DNA of 64,000 bases, taken from NCBI RefSeq assembly GCF_001956985.1, contig NZ_CP019082.1, forward strand, positions 7,068,001 to 7,132,000. The letters run 5' to 3'. Made by a program: the position numbers and the translations under genes. The DNA comes from Paludisphaera borealis. Lineage in GTDB: Bacteria; Planctomycetota; Planctomycetia; Isosphaerales; Isosphaeraceae. Below, piece after piece: positions 44,698 to 53,490 of this stretch (positions are counted from its first letter, which is position 1; each line of letters opens with the position of its first letter). Below the pieces are notes generated by a model. It was not told the origin of the DNA, searched no databases, and saw only the letters and a list, made by a program, of their open reading frames with translations.

Positions 44698-45693
44698 ATG
44701 CGCGCAGCATACATCGAAGAAACCGGGACTCCCGACGTCATCAAGGTCGGCGACCTGCCGACGCCCCAGCCGGGGCCGGGCCAGGTTCTCGTCCGGGTCC
44801 GCGCCGCGGCGCTCAATCCGATCGACCTTTACATCCGGTCGGGCCTTGTGGCGATGCCGCTCGCATTCCCGTACGTGATCGCGAGCGACTTCGCGGGGAC
44901 CATCGACAAGGTCGGCGAGGGGGTCAAGAGCCATCGCGCCGGCGACCGCGTCTGGGGGTCGAACCAGGGCCTCCTGGGACGGCCCGGCGTCGCCTCGGAG
45001 TACGCGGTCGTCGACGAGGAATGGCTTCATCCGACGCCCGCGCTGCTCCCCGACGTCGACGCGGCGGCCATGGCCATGGTCGGGATCACCGCCCACCTCG
45101 GCCTGTTCCGCACGGGGAAACTCCAGAAGGGTGAGACGGTCTACGTTCCCGGCGGGAGCGGCGGCGTCGGCTCGATGGTCGTCCAGATGGCCAAGGCCGC
45201 CGGGGCGCGGGTGGCGACGTCCGCCGGCCATCCCGACCGCGTCGAGCTTTGTCGCAAGCTCGGCGCCGACCTGGCCCTCGACTACAAGACCGACGACATA
45301 CCCGCTCGACTCCGCGAGTTCGCCCCCGACGGGATCGACGTCTGGTACGAGACCCAGCGCGATCCGAATCTGGAGGTCACCGTCCCCTTGCTCCGCAAGC
45401 GAGGCCGGATGATCTTGATGGCGGGTCGGGCCGCCAAGCCCCCCCTGCCCCTCGGCTCATTCTACCCGCGCGACTGCTCGCTGCTCGGCTTCGCGGTCTT
45501 CAACTCGACGGCCGAGGAGCAACGCCCCTGCGCCTTCGACATGAACCGCTGGATCGAGGAAGGCCGCCTCAAGCCGCTCGTCGGCCGTGCCTTCCCGCTC
45601 GAAGCCGCCGCCGAAGCCCACCGGTTCCTCGAAGCCAACACCCTGCACGCCGCGGGCTCGCTGACCGGCAAGGTCGTGCTCACGGTGGATTGA
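44698..45693 (+). CDS. Zinc-independent quinone oxidoreductase (MDR family)
   Basis: A 331-residue medium-chain reductase of the NADPH:quinone oxidoreductase type. It has the GroES-like N-terminal domain (VRVRAAALNPIDLYIRSGLV) and a Rossmann fold VYVPGGSGGVGSMVVQMAKA. No structural or catalytic zinc ligands are visible. Quinones or enones are the usual substrates. The NagB-like gene begins 105 bases downstream. Confidence 0.88.
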   Translation: MRAAYIEETGTPDVIKVGDLPTPQPGPGQVLVRVRAAALNPIDLYIRSGLVAMPLAFPYVIASDFAGTIDKVGEGVKSHRAGDRVWGSNQGLLGRPGVASEYAVVDEEWLHPTPALLPDVDAAAMAMVGITAHLGLFRTGKLQKGETVYVPGGSGGVGSMVVQMAKAAGARVATSAGHPDRVELCRKLGADLALDYKTDDIPARLREFAPDGIDVWYETQRDPNLEVTVPLLRKRGRMILMAGRAAKPPLPLGSFYPRDCSLLGFAVFNSTAEEQRPCAFDMNRWIEEGRLKPLVGRAFPLEAAAEAHRFLEANTLHAAGSLTGKVVLTVD

Positions 45694-45798
45694 CGCATCG
45701 ATCGAATCCGCATATTGACGAGTCTCCGAAAGCTCCCTGTCCGCGAGTCGAACCCTCCCCGCCGGCTCGCCGACGCCCTTGAAAGGCGACCCTGACCG

Positions 45799-46749
45799 AT
45801 GAATCTCCTGACGACCCTCGAAGGCTCGATGATGGAGGGGTTCCTGCCGGCCGGCTGGGACCTCGCGAAAATCGACGCGTGCTGTTCCCACCCCGCCGCC
45901 GCGATCGACGAGCGCCAGCCGTGGTGGAACCCCGATTTCGAGCTGGTCCGGTGCGGCGACACGGCCGACTTCGACGTCATGATGGGGCACGAGATCGCCT
46001 CGGCCATCCGCCGCACCCGCGACCAGGGGCGGCCCGCCGCGATGATCCTCCCGGTCGGACCGATGGGCATGTACCGCTGGGCCGTCTACTTCCTCAAAGA
46101 ATGGAACGTATCGTGTGATCACGTGCACGGTTTCAATATGGATGAATGGAGCGACCGCCACGGCGCGACGCTCCCCGCCGACAACCCCGGGGCCTTTCAG
46201 CACGCGATGGAGGGTGCCTTCTACGGCGCTTTGGGCTCGCGGACCGTCCCCGCCGCCCAGCGCTGGTTCGCCACGCCCGACCGCCTGCCCCACTACGCCG
46301 AGCGGATCGGCGAGCTGAAGGCGAAGGGCGCCGAGTTGATCGTGATCTTCGGCATCGGCCGCGTCTGCCACATCGCCTTCTGGGAGCCGCACTTCGCCGC
46401 CGAGTACAAGAGCGTCGACGAGTGGAAGGCCGCGACCCACCGGCTGGGGGCGAAGCTGCACCCGCTGACCATCGAGCAGAACGCGCTGACGAGCTTCAAG
46501 AGCCGGACGACGCTGGTCCCGGCGTTCGCCAACACGATCGGCCCGGGGTTGTTCCTCCAGGCCGACCGGATCATCGGCGGCGCCGACGGGATCTTCGACC
46601 GAGGCATGCAGTGGCAAGGGGCGAGCCTCTGGACGACGCTTCGGTACGGCCCCGACCCGTGGATCCCCAGCTCGTTCATGCCCACGCTCGCGGGCCGGCT
46701 GTTCTACCACCACGCCCTCGCCGGCCCCCTCGCGCCGGAGCTGAACTGA
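45799..46749 (+). CDS. NagB-like (glucosamine-6-phosphate deaminase family) protein
   Basis: A 316-residue protein with the NagB fold: [36 protein letters not shown] (matching the NMDEY region), and [16 protein letters not shown], equivalent to GxGxDGHIAFNEP. In E. coli NagB this last motif supplies catalytic Asp141, His143 and Glu148. Here the Asp position reads V (GRVCHIAF), while His and Glu remain. The protein may therefore have altered or no deaminase activity. N- and C-termini are longer than usual (about 266 residues in E. coli). Confidence 0.75.
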   Translation: MNLLTTLEGSMMEGFLPAGWDLAKIDACCSHPAAAIDERQPWWNPDFELVRCGDTADFDVMMGHEIASAIRRTRDQGRPAAMILPVGPMGMYRWAVYFLKEWNVSCDHVHGFNMDEWSDRHGATLPADNPGAFQHAMEGAFYGALGSRTVPAAQRWFATPDRLPHYAERIGELKAKGAELIVIFGIGRVCHIAFWEPHFAAEYKSVDEWKAATHRLGAKLHPLTIEQNALTSFKSRTTLVPAFANTIGPGLFLQADRIIGGADGIFDRGMQWQGASLWTTLRYGPDPWIPSSFMPTLAGRLFYHHALAGPLAPELN

Positions 46750-46759
46750 ACCGAGGTTC

Positions 46760-46788
46760 GGGGCCGTCTCTTCGCGGGAGACGGCCCC
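46760..46788. terminator. Bidirectional terminator hairpin
   Basis: An 11-bp stem GGGGCCGTCTC / GAGACGGCCCC with a 7-base loop between the convergent NagB-like and redoxin-fusion genes. No T run is needed for it to block both directions weakly. Confidence 0.7.
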
Positions 46789-46795
46789 TGCCCCA

Positions 46796-48718
46796 CTACT
46801 TGGCCTTCGGCTTGCGCTTGTCGCGGGCCATCTGTTCGGCCTTCTGACGGTACTCCTCGTTCTGGGCGCGGAAGATCTCGTTGAGATCGTCCTTCTCGCC
46901 GGGCTTGGTGAGGTCCTGGCCCTTCTTCGTGAGAGCGATGAAGCCGATGCACATCTCGTCGGTCGTCGCCTCGCCCCAGGTGACGAGCTGGGGCGCGTCG
47001 CGATTGGGATTGCGCGAGTTCGACGACGAGTTGTCGAAGTGGGCCGTGACGTTCAGCACGGTCCCCTTGGGGATTTCGATGGGCTGTTCCAGGTAATACT
47101 GGTACTGCCACTTGAAATCCCAATCGTTGATCTTGATCAGGTCCTGAGTGCGACCGTCCGGGAAGGTGAGCGTCATCAGCATGTCCTTGCCCAGCAGGTG
47201 CATGTGCGGGGCCACGGCATAGGCCGTGAGGTCGACCGGCGCCGTCCACGTCGCCTTGACCTCCACGTTCGACTCGCCGGGAGGGAGCTTCAGGTCGGGG
47301 TTGCGCGCGGCGTTCCAGTGGAGCGTCTGGCGCACCGGCTTGCGGGCGAATCGCAGGCCGACGCGGGTGCGGTCGACCTCGGCCTTGCCGTTGGGATGGT
47401 AGTGGACCTGGACGACCACGTCGGCGTTCTTCGGCAGCGACCGACCGACGCCGTCGGGCAGGATGCTCGGCCTGCATCCCGGCGCCCAACCGCCGAGGTC
47501 GCCGTTGACCGGAACCCCGGGGCCGGAGAACGAGGTATAACCGGGACCAGGCTCCTCGGCGTCCCGCTTGCGAGCCAACCCCTTGGTTTCGACGTACCCC
47601 AGCAGGTGGTGGACGACCCGACTGTTGCCGGGCGCGTACTCGATCCCCGAGACGTACACGTCCTCGGGAAGGTTCGTGGGGATGACGAAGCAGCGGTAGA
47701 TGTCGTCGCCCGTGGCGGGGACCTCGAAGTCCACGCCGATGTCGACGATCAGGTCCGGCCCCCCTTCCATCGTCCAGTCGTGGGGGAACGCGCGGGGGGG
47801 CGGGAGGTCGGCGGGGTCGCCTTCGGGGGCGCCGGCTTCGGCCCAGGCGGCGATCGTCTGGACGTCGTGATCGGAGAGCGACCGGTCGTGCTGGAACTTC
47901 GGTCCGACGTTCGGGGCCGCCTTCCAGGGGGGCATCGACCGATCCTCGACCACCGAGGCGAGGTCGACGGCGCGCTTGCGGGCCTGCTCGTAGGTCTCCA
48001 GGGCGAAGGGCCCGACCTGCCCTTTGCGGTGGCACTCCTGGCAGTTCTGCTGGAGCACGCGGGCGACGTCCTTGCTGTAGGTCGGCGCCGCGTCCTTGGC
48101 GGGAACCGGGATCGGGCAGCCCACCGGCTTCACGTATTCGACCTTCACCGGGCTTCCGGACAGCACCGCGCCGAGCGCGTCTTTCAGCTCACTGCCGGGG
48201 GCGGCCGCGGCGGCGTTGCGGACTCCACGGGCGGCGAACTGATCGTCGATCCGGCCGTGATACCGGACCTTGCCCTGGCCGTCGATCACGTACGCCTCGG
48301 GCGTCATCGTCGCGCCGAGCTTGCGGGCGACGGCGCCGCGACGGTCGAGCACGACGTCGAGCTTGAGCCCGAAATCACGGGCGTGGGCTGTGACGTCGGC
48401 CTCGCTCAGGTCGGGGTCGACGCAGACGCCGAACCACTTGACGCGCGGCGGGGGGAAGGCGTCGAAAAGCTGGTTGAGCGTCGGGCTGTAGGCGTTCGAG
48501 ATCGGGCATTCCGAGGAGTAGAAGACCACGACCGCGGCGCCGTCGGCCGGGGGCGCGGCTTTGAGAGTCTTCCCGTTCAGTCCGCGCAGCGGGCCGAGAT
48601 CGCGAAAAACCCCGGCGTCGTCGGCCAGGGCCCGCAGGGAGGCGGTGCCGACGGCCAGGGTCAGGATCAAGGCGAGGCCCCGGAGCGGACCTCGAAGCGG
48701 CTTCCATGAGGCTTTCAC
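46796..48718 (-). CDS. Redoxin / cytochrome c / copper monooxygenase fusion, exported
   Basis: A 640-residue protein with a signal peptide (LRGLALILTLAVGTASLRAL). Domains in order: an AhpC/TSA-like redoxin (VVVFYSSECPISNAYSPTLN, about residues 30-170), a c-type heme domain with one CQECH motif near residue 232, and a C-terminal copper type II ascorbate-dependent monooxygenase-like domain with HHLLGYVE, APHMHLLGKDM and DEMCIGFIAL as probable copper ligands. The redoxin has one Cys in place of a CxxC pair. Likely a periplasmic oxidoreductase; the substrate is unknown. Confidence 0.82.
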   Translation of the reverse strand: MKASWKPLRGPLRGLALILTLAVGTASLRALADDAGVFRDLGPLRGLNGKTLKAAPPADGAAVVVFYSSECPISNAYSPTLNQLFDAFPPPRVKWFGVCVDPDLSEADVTAHARDFGLKLDVVLDRRGAVARKLGATMTPEAYVIDGQGKVRYHGRIDDQFAARGVRNAAAAAPGSELKDALGAVLSGSPVKVEYVKPVGCPIPVPAKDAAPTYSKDVARVLQQNCQECHRKGQVGPFALETYEQARKRAVDLASVVEDRSMPPWKAAPNVGPKFQHDRSLSDHDVQTIAAWAEAGAPEGDPADLPPPRAFPHDWTMEGGPDLIVDIGVDFEVPATGDDIYRCFVIPTNLPEDVYVSGIEYAPGNSRVVHHLLGYVETKGLARKRDAEEPGPGYTSFSGPGVPVNGDLGGWAPGCRPSILPDGVGRSLPKNADVVVQVHYHPNGKAEVDRTRVGLRFARKPVRQTLHWNAARNPDLKLPPGESNVEVKATWTAPVDLTAYAVAPHMHLLGKDMLMTLTFPDGRTQDLIKINDWDFKWQYQYYLEQPIEIPKGTVLNVTAHFDNSSSNSRNPNRDAPQLVTWGEATTDEMCIGFIALTKKGQDLTKPGEKDDLNEIFRAQNEEYRQKAEQMARDKRKPKAK

Positions 48719-48855
48719 GCGAACACTCCCTGGTGCACCATTCTAAGTTGATAATGCTAACTTCTACACTAAATCCGGGCGTCCCGGTTGGCAAGGTCTC
48801 GATCGCCGCAGGCGTGCTTGAGCGATCGAATCCAGCCTGGGACGCCCGGCGGCGG

Positions 48856-50592
48856 TCAGAAGAACAACTGCATGCGAGCCAGGAACAGGTCGTTCGTCTT
48901 GTTCCTTTCTCCTACGTTGCTGAAGACCGGTTGGCCGAACTCGGCGTGCTCCCACTCGAACATGAATTTGAGGTACTGGTTGATGTGCCAGTTGAAGCCC
49001 AACTCGGTCATGTACAAGCTGTTGGTCCAGAGGTTCGGATCGGCCAGGCCGTTCGTGAAGACCTCCTTGCCGATGTTCATCTGTTGGTAGCGTCCGGTGA
49101 GTTCCCAGGCGCCGAACCCCATTTCCCCGTTCTTCATGCCCAACGGGTGCAACGGCTTGACGATGCCGATGCCGCTGCGGGTCTCGCCGGTCAGCATATA
49201 CCCCGCCAGGACGTAGAACGACTGGACCGGGAGATGCGTCCGAGAGGCCAGGGCGCTGCTCTGCGCGTAGTCCTGAAACCCGCTGCCCCACTCCGCGTTG
49301 ACGGCGAGTTGCTTGTAGTACCAGGCCGTGTGAAGGTCCCAGAAGGTCATCGGACCTATTTCGCGGACGTTGTTGTTGAAGGCCAGGAACGGCACGCCGG
49401 CGACCGAGTTGCCCGCGGTCGGGACGATCGTCCGCAAGGTCTGGGGGAACGGGGCGTTGTTGTTGTTGCCGCCGAAGACCGAGCCGCCGACGTTGAAGTT
49501 CTCGAGGAGCGAGCCCTCGTTGTTGTTGAACGGCTTCCAATTGAGGAACGCCGAAACGAACTTGGAGTCGGTGTTCGCGACGTAGCCGTTGCGCGACCCG
49601 TTGAAGATGCCGGCCGCGTAGTCGAGGGTGTTGCTGAACAGCCGTCCGAAGCCCATCACGCCCAGGTCGCGGTTCTGACCGAAGTTGTTGAAGAAGACCG
49701 ACCGCTCGGGGAGGATCAGGCCCTGAATCGGGTCGACGAAGAATTCATACGTGAATGGGGTCTTCATGCGTCCGCCGCGGACCCGGAATCGCGGGTCGAA
49801 GTCGAAGTCGAGAAAGACGTCGAGCATGCTGACCGTGTCGAAGCCGTTGGCGAGCGAGACGAAGTAGCCGATCGGCTTGGTGATTCGACCGCTGAACATC
49901 CACCACTGCCGGGGGATCAGGAAGCTGTCTTTTTCGGTCGCGTGGTTGCCTTGCTGGTATCCTCGATACTCGAACTGCGTCAGGTTGTGGAACTGGAGGA
50001 TGTACTCGTCGTCGTCGGTCCGAAGCTCGAAGCCAGGGCCGAACTTGACGTTGGCTCTCTTGCTTTCGAGGGTCGCGGGGATGTTGAATCGTGCGTTGGG
50101 GGGAGGATTCGGCGGCATCGATTGGCCCGGCGCGCCGACGCCGCCCGCGGCCGACGGCTCAGCTACGGTCGCCGGCACGCCGACGTCCAGCGGCGCCGTT
50201 CCCGGCGCCGATCCCGCGGCTCCGGGAGCCCCCGGAGTCGTCTGGGCCCCCATCGCCCCGGCCGCCACGGGGGGCGACGTCGAAATCGTCTGCATCTGGC
50301 CCGACAACTGGTTGACCATCGCTTCAAGCTGGCGAACCCTGTCCTCAAGCGCGGCCTCGCGCGGAGTCGTGGCCGCGTCGGTTGCGACCTCGGGGGTGCT
50401 CGGTCCCGGTAGACTAGGCGTCGCCGGCGAAGCTTCCTCCAGCGCGCCCTGGGTAGGCGCCGCCGGCTCCTGGGCTCGAAGACCCCTGTCGGCCCCTGCG
50501 CCGAGCCAAACCAGGGCGATCAAGAGCCATCTCCGTTTTGGACCCGCAATAGGATTGGGCATCTTCGTCTTCCCCGCCATCCTGGATTTCAT
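48856..50592 (-). CDS. OprO/OprP-type porin
   Basis: A large outer-membrane-type protein. After a signal peptide (WLLIALVWLGAGADRGLRAQ) there is a Pro/Ala-rich segment and a coiled coil (EDRVRQLEAMVNQLSGQMQ), then a long run of beta strands ending in Phe (LFLARMQLFF), typical of outer-membrane barrels. The FGPGFELRTDDDEYILQFHN and MKTPFTYEFFVDPIQGLILP blocks fit phosphate-selective porins O/P. The start is one of three ATGs (50592, 50580, 50562); 50592 has GAGG upstream, and 50562 gives the most standard signal. Confidence 0.78.
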   Translation of the reverse strand: MKSRMAGKTKMPNPIAGPKRRWLLIALVWLGAGADRGLRAQEPAAPTQGALEEASPATPSLPGPSTPEVATDAATTPREAALEDRVRQLEAMVNQLSGQMQTISTSPPVAAGAMGAQTTPGAPGAAGSAPGTAPLDVGVPATVAEPSAAGGVGAPGQSMPPNPPPNARFNIPATLESKRANVKFGPGFELRTDDDEYILQFHNLTQFEYRGYQQGNHATEKDSFLIPRQWWMFSGRITKPIGYFVSLANGFDTVSMLDVFLDFDFDPRFRVRGGRMKTPFTYEFFVDPIQGLILPERSVFFNNFGQNRDLGVMGFGRLFSNTLDYAAGIFNGSRNGYVANTDSKFVSAFLNWKPFNNNEGSLLENFNVGGSVFGGNNNNAPFPQTLRTIVPTAGNSVAGVPFLAFNNNVREIGPMTFWDLHTAWYYKQLAVNAEWGSGFQDYAQSSALASRTHLPVQSFYVLAGYMLTGETRSGIGIVKPLHPLGMKNGEMGFGAWELTGRYQQMNIGKEVFTNGLADPNLWTNSLYMTELGFNWHINQYLKFMFEWEHAEFGQPVFSNVGERNKTNDLFLARMQLFF

Positions 50593-50783
50593 CCGGCCTC
50601 GACTCGAAATAGGCGAAGCTCGTATCTCATATCCAAAGTGATCGGAAAACGGTCGGGGTGACTGTAGCGGTAATTCCGGAGATTCCGAGTCGGCTGGCCA
50701 CAAGAGCTTTGTCGACCGGGCCTTCTGGGGATGGGTCGGGCTTAAGAATGATGACGATTTTTTAATATCGCCCCTGCTTGATC

Positions 50784-51095
50784 CTAGGGCGAGGCGATCC
50801 GTCCACTCGAAGACGTCGTTTCGACGGCCGCGTCCTGCCGACCGTCGACGCCTTGCGGCGGGGCGACGGCGGGCCGACGGGAATCGACGAGATCGACGCC
50901 CAGGCCGGTCGCCGGGATCACGCGGCCGGCCGGCATCGCTTTCAGGTTGCGGCCGATCGTCGCCCCCTCGGCCCCCATCGGTCCGCCGACGCCCCTACCA
51001 CGCCCGAACCGCCTCGACGAGTCGCGCGAGGCGCAACCGGCGAGAGCCGAGACGATCGGCAGGGCGAGTAAGACTAGGCATTTTCTTCTACGCAT
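50784..51095 (-). CDS. Small lipoprotein of unknown function
   Basis: A 103-residue protein with a lipoprotein signal (CLVLLALPIVSALAGCASRD). The mature part is Gly/Arg/Ser-rich (RRFGRGRGVGGPMGAEGATI) without a known domain. ATG 51095 is preferred because it places the basic residues next to the hydrophobic core. Confidence 0.62.
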   Translation of the reverse strand: MRRRKCLVLLALPIVSALAGCASRDSSRRFGRGRGVGGPMGAEGATIGRNLKAMPAGRVIPATGLGVDLVDSRRPAVAPPQGVDGRQDAAVETTSSSGRIASP

Positions 51096-51272
51096 GACGC
51101 CCACTTTCCTGACATTGGCCCGCATACTAGGGAACCGAGTCGCGAAGCCGCAGGTCGACGACCGCCGACGCCGAGAGCGCGGACGAGCGAACCAGCGGCC
51201 ATCGTGAGTGAATCGGCGGGGCGTCGGGTCGGCCTTGAGCCATGAATCGGACGAGGCCGGCGGGTCGGCGGC

Positions 51273-52121
51273 TTAGAGAGCCGATTCGACGAATTCAATG
51301 GCCGAGGTTCCGACCATCAAGAAGAAGCCCGCCAGCAGGGCGACCGAGAGCTTGAAGCGGTCATGCGAGTGGAACTGAAGCTCGGGGAGCAGGTCGCTGA
51401 GGGCGATGCAGAGGAACGTCCCGGCGGAGAACGAGAGCGCGACGGCCGTGAGCGCCGAAGTGCTGTGAGGTGAAAGGTTTCCGACGCCCACGAAGAACAG
51501 GGCGGCTCCCAGCGGGATCATCAGGGCGAAACCGAGGTTGACCAGATGCGCCAGCCGGCTTGAAACCCCCGAGCGAAGCATCAGGGCGACAATCGTCATG
51601 GCGTCGGCCGGCTTGTGCAGCAGGGTTGCCAGGAATACGCCTAAACCGGTTGCCCCTAACGCCTTGCGGTCGGCGAAATCGGCCGCCACGGCGCTTGCGA
51701 GAGCCACGCCGCCGACCAGCGAGTGGATGCCCAGCCCGAACGCGGCGGTACCCCACGAGAGCGCCCGGCCGGCCGTCTCGCCATGTTCATGGCCGTGACC
51801 CACATGATCATGATCGTGATCGTGATCGTCGGTCGACTTGGGGTCGGTCGACTCGTGATGGTGGAACGAGAAGAACCGCTCAAGGAAGAACAGGGACAGC
51901 AGTCCCACGGCGGACCAGCGGACGGTCCCCGGCGAGCCCATGCGGACGGCCTCGGGGAGCATGTGGAAAAAAGCCGCGCCGAGCATGGTGCCGGCGGAGA
52001 AGCTCAGGTAGATCTGCAACCGGGTGTGGTTGAGCACCAGGGCCAGCGGCGTCACGCCCCCCAGCAGGCTGACGGCGACGATCAGCGTGCAGAACAGGGA
52101 CAGAATGACGAGCATGGCCAT
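51273..52121 (-). CDS. ZIP-family metal transporter
   Basis: A 282-residue protein with about eight membrane helices and a His/Asp-rich cytoplasmic loop (TDDHDHDHDHVGHGHEHGET) between helices 3 and 4. Helix 4 HSLVGGVALASAVAADFAD and helix 5 LHKPADAMTIVAL carry the metal-site His residues. It takes up zinc or other divalent metals. It is divergent from the pterin dehydratase gene. Confidence 0.88.
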   Translation of the reverse strand: MAMLVILSLFCTLIVAVSLLGGVTPLALVLNHTRLQIYLSFSAGTMLGAAFFHMLPEAVRMGSPGTVRWSAVGLLSLFFLERFFSFHHHESTDPKSTDDHDHDHDHVGHGHEHGETAGRALSWGTAAFGLGIHSLVGGVALASAVAADFADRKALGATGLGVFLATLLHKPADAMTIVALMLRSGVSSRLAHLVNLGFALMIPLGAALFFVGVGNLSPHSTSALTAVALSFSAGTFLCIALSDLLPELQFHSHDRFKLSVALLAGFFLMVGTSAIEFVESAL

Positions 52122-52280
52122 CGCGCGTCTCGGAATCCTTGGGGAATCGACCCTTGTTCAGACGAGCAAGGGCCGTGATAATTGCACGTGTTACGCAGGT
52201 GATCGTGATCGCTCGCGGGCGGTACGAACCGCACCCGGCGGCAGGCCGTCCGCGACAAAGCCTCGTGCGGGGGGAACGCC

Positions 52281-52568
52281 ATGTCGAAGCTCAGCGAAGT
52301 GCAGATCCTCGACAAGCTGCCGGCCGCGCCGGGGTGGCAGCGGCACGGAGACATGCTGGTGCGAACCTGGCAATTTCCTTCATTCCGTCGCGCGATCGAG
52401 TTCGTCAACCAGGTCGCCGGAATGATGGAAAAAAGCGATCACTACCCCGATCTCGTCATCACCTTTCGCAACGTCCGGGTGGAGATGTCCACCCACGACG
52501 TCGGCGGCCTTACGGAACACGATTTCGCGCTGATCCAGGAGATCAACGCGATCCCAGTCGACCGTTGA
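52281..52568 (+). CDS. phhB: Pterin-4a-carbinolamine dehydratase
   Basis: A 95-residue protein that dehydrates 4a-hydroxytetrahydrobiopterin to regenerate the pterin cofactor of aromatic amino acid hydroxylases. The active-site region FVNQVAGMMEKSDHYPDLVI matches the family EKxxHHP pattern with His-Tyr in place of His-His, and VRVEMSTHDVGGLTEHDFAL is the second block. No hydroxylase gene is nearby. Confidence 0.88.
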   Translation: MSKLSEVQILDKLPAAPGWQRHGDMLVRTWQFPSFRRAIEFVNQVAGMMEKSDHYPDLVITFRNVRVEMSTHDVGGLTEHDFALIQEINAIPVDR

Positions 52569-52594
52569 GTCAGCCCCACGCCGACCCAAGTAAA

Positions 52595-52618
52595 ATCCCC
52601 GACCACGGGGCCGGGGAT
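52595..52618. terminator. Weak hairpin between phhB and the small basic protein gene
   Basis: A 7-bp stem ATCCCCG / CGGGGAT lies between two convergent genes, 27 bases after the phhB stop. On the minus strand it is followed by TTTTAC. Confidence 0.45.
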
Positions 52619-52689
52619 CGATTACCTTCGACGCGACGGAAAACCCCGACGCGGCACCGGCTTGCGCCGCGCGGAATGGGTCGAGTCGA

Positions 52690-52890
52690 TTACTTCGCCG
52701 CTACGGGGCGCTTCGGACCCGACTGACCGGGGGCCAGCCGCCGGTATTTCGTCTTGGGGAGGTTGTAGACCCCCGCCTCCGGCTTCCACTTCTCGTCTTC
52801 CTGAAGCACGGCCAGGCGCTCCGCACGCGTCAGCACGTTCCGCGCCCGGCCCATTCCACTAGCCTTCTTGAGACTCTTGTCCAGCGACAT
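52690..52890 (-). CDS. Small basic protein, PVC-superphylum type
   Basis: A 66-residue protein, MSLDKSLKKASGMGRARNVL followed by TRAERLAVLQEDEKW and a Pro/Lys-rich tail. It matches the pattern of the small basic protein described as a signature of the planctomycete-verrucomicrobia-chlamydia group, including the RNVLTRAERL block. Its function is not established; a nucleic-acid or ribosome-linked role has been suggested for the family. ATG 52890 gives the standard N-terminus. Confidence 0.8.
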   Translation of the reverse strand: MSLDKSLKKASGMGRARNVLTRAERLAVLQEDEKWKPEAGVYNLPKTKYRRLAPGQSGPKRPVAAK

Positions 52891-53490
52891 TCGATCAACT
52901 CCAGACCAGTTCCGTCCCGGCGTTCTCGTTTCGGGATTTTGAACCTGAGATCTTACCCGGTCGATCCCGACGACGCAAGCAAAGCTCGGCCGCCTTTCAC
53001 CCTCCACTTCACTTTCCCTCTCGTCCAGGAAATGGGTTCGTTCGCGCCGAAAACCAACCCGCCCCGCCCTGCGTCGACCTCGCTTCTTCCCGATTCCAGG
53101 CCCCTGGGGCGGCCTTTCTCCGATCGCCCGACCGTCGCGGCGATTGGCTTCGTTCGGCGCGGCCCATTTCTCCAGGAATCAGCTCTAAAGCCTTTTGTGG
53201 GAAGAATTTCGGCTTGATACGAAAATTGGCTTCGATCGCGCGGAAACTCGCTCCCTTTGTCCGCTTCGGCGGTTCCCCGTCGGCTCGGCGGTCGAGCGTT
53301 TCGGTTCCGCATCCGCTCGCCCGGTCGTTGTGGCGGCCTCTCGGGACGTTGGGTTCGTTTGCCCCTTTTTTTGATGTTCGGCCGCCGAGCGATTCCGTCT
53401 TCCCGCGTCCGGATTATCAAAGATCGGCGACGGTGCAGTACGGCGTCTACCCTGAATGTACTACCCGCCGACACGTTTTGATCGCCGATT
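52891..53490. other. 600-bp gene-free region with dispersed motif
   Basis: Between the small basic protein and the APC permease genes. It contains ATTGGCTTCGATCGCGCGG (53225-53243), the same motif as in the repeats near 3230 and 3422, plus looser forms near 53033 and 53143. No convincing frame. Confidence 0.6.

Noticed and set aside
45741-45768. GTTCGACTC-like stretch resembling a tRNA T-arm (minus strand)
   Set aside because: The flanking bases do not pair as a T stem and no acceptor or anticodon arm is present.
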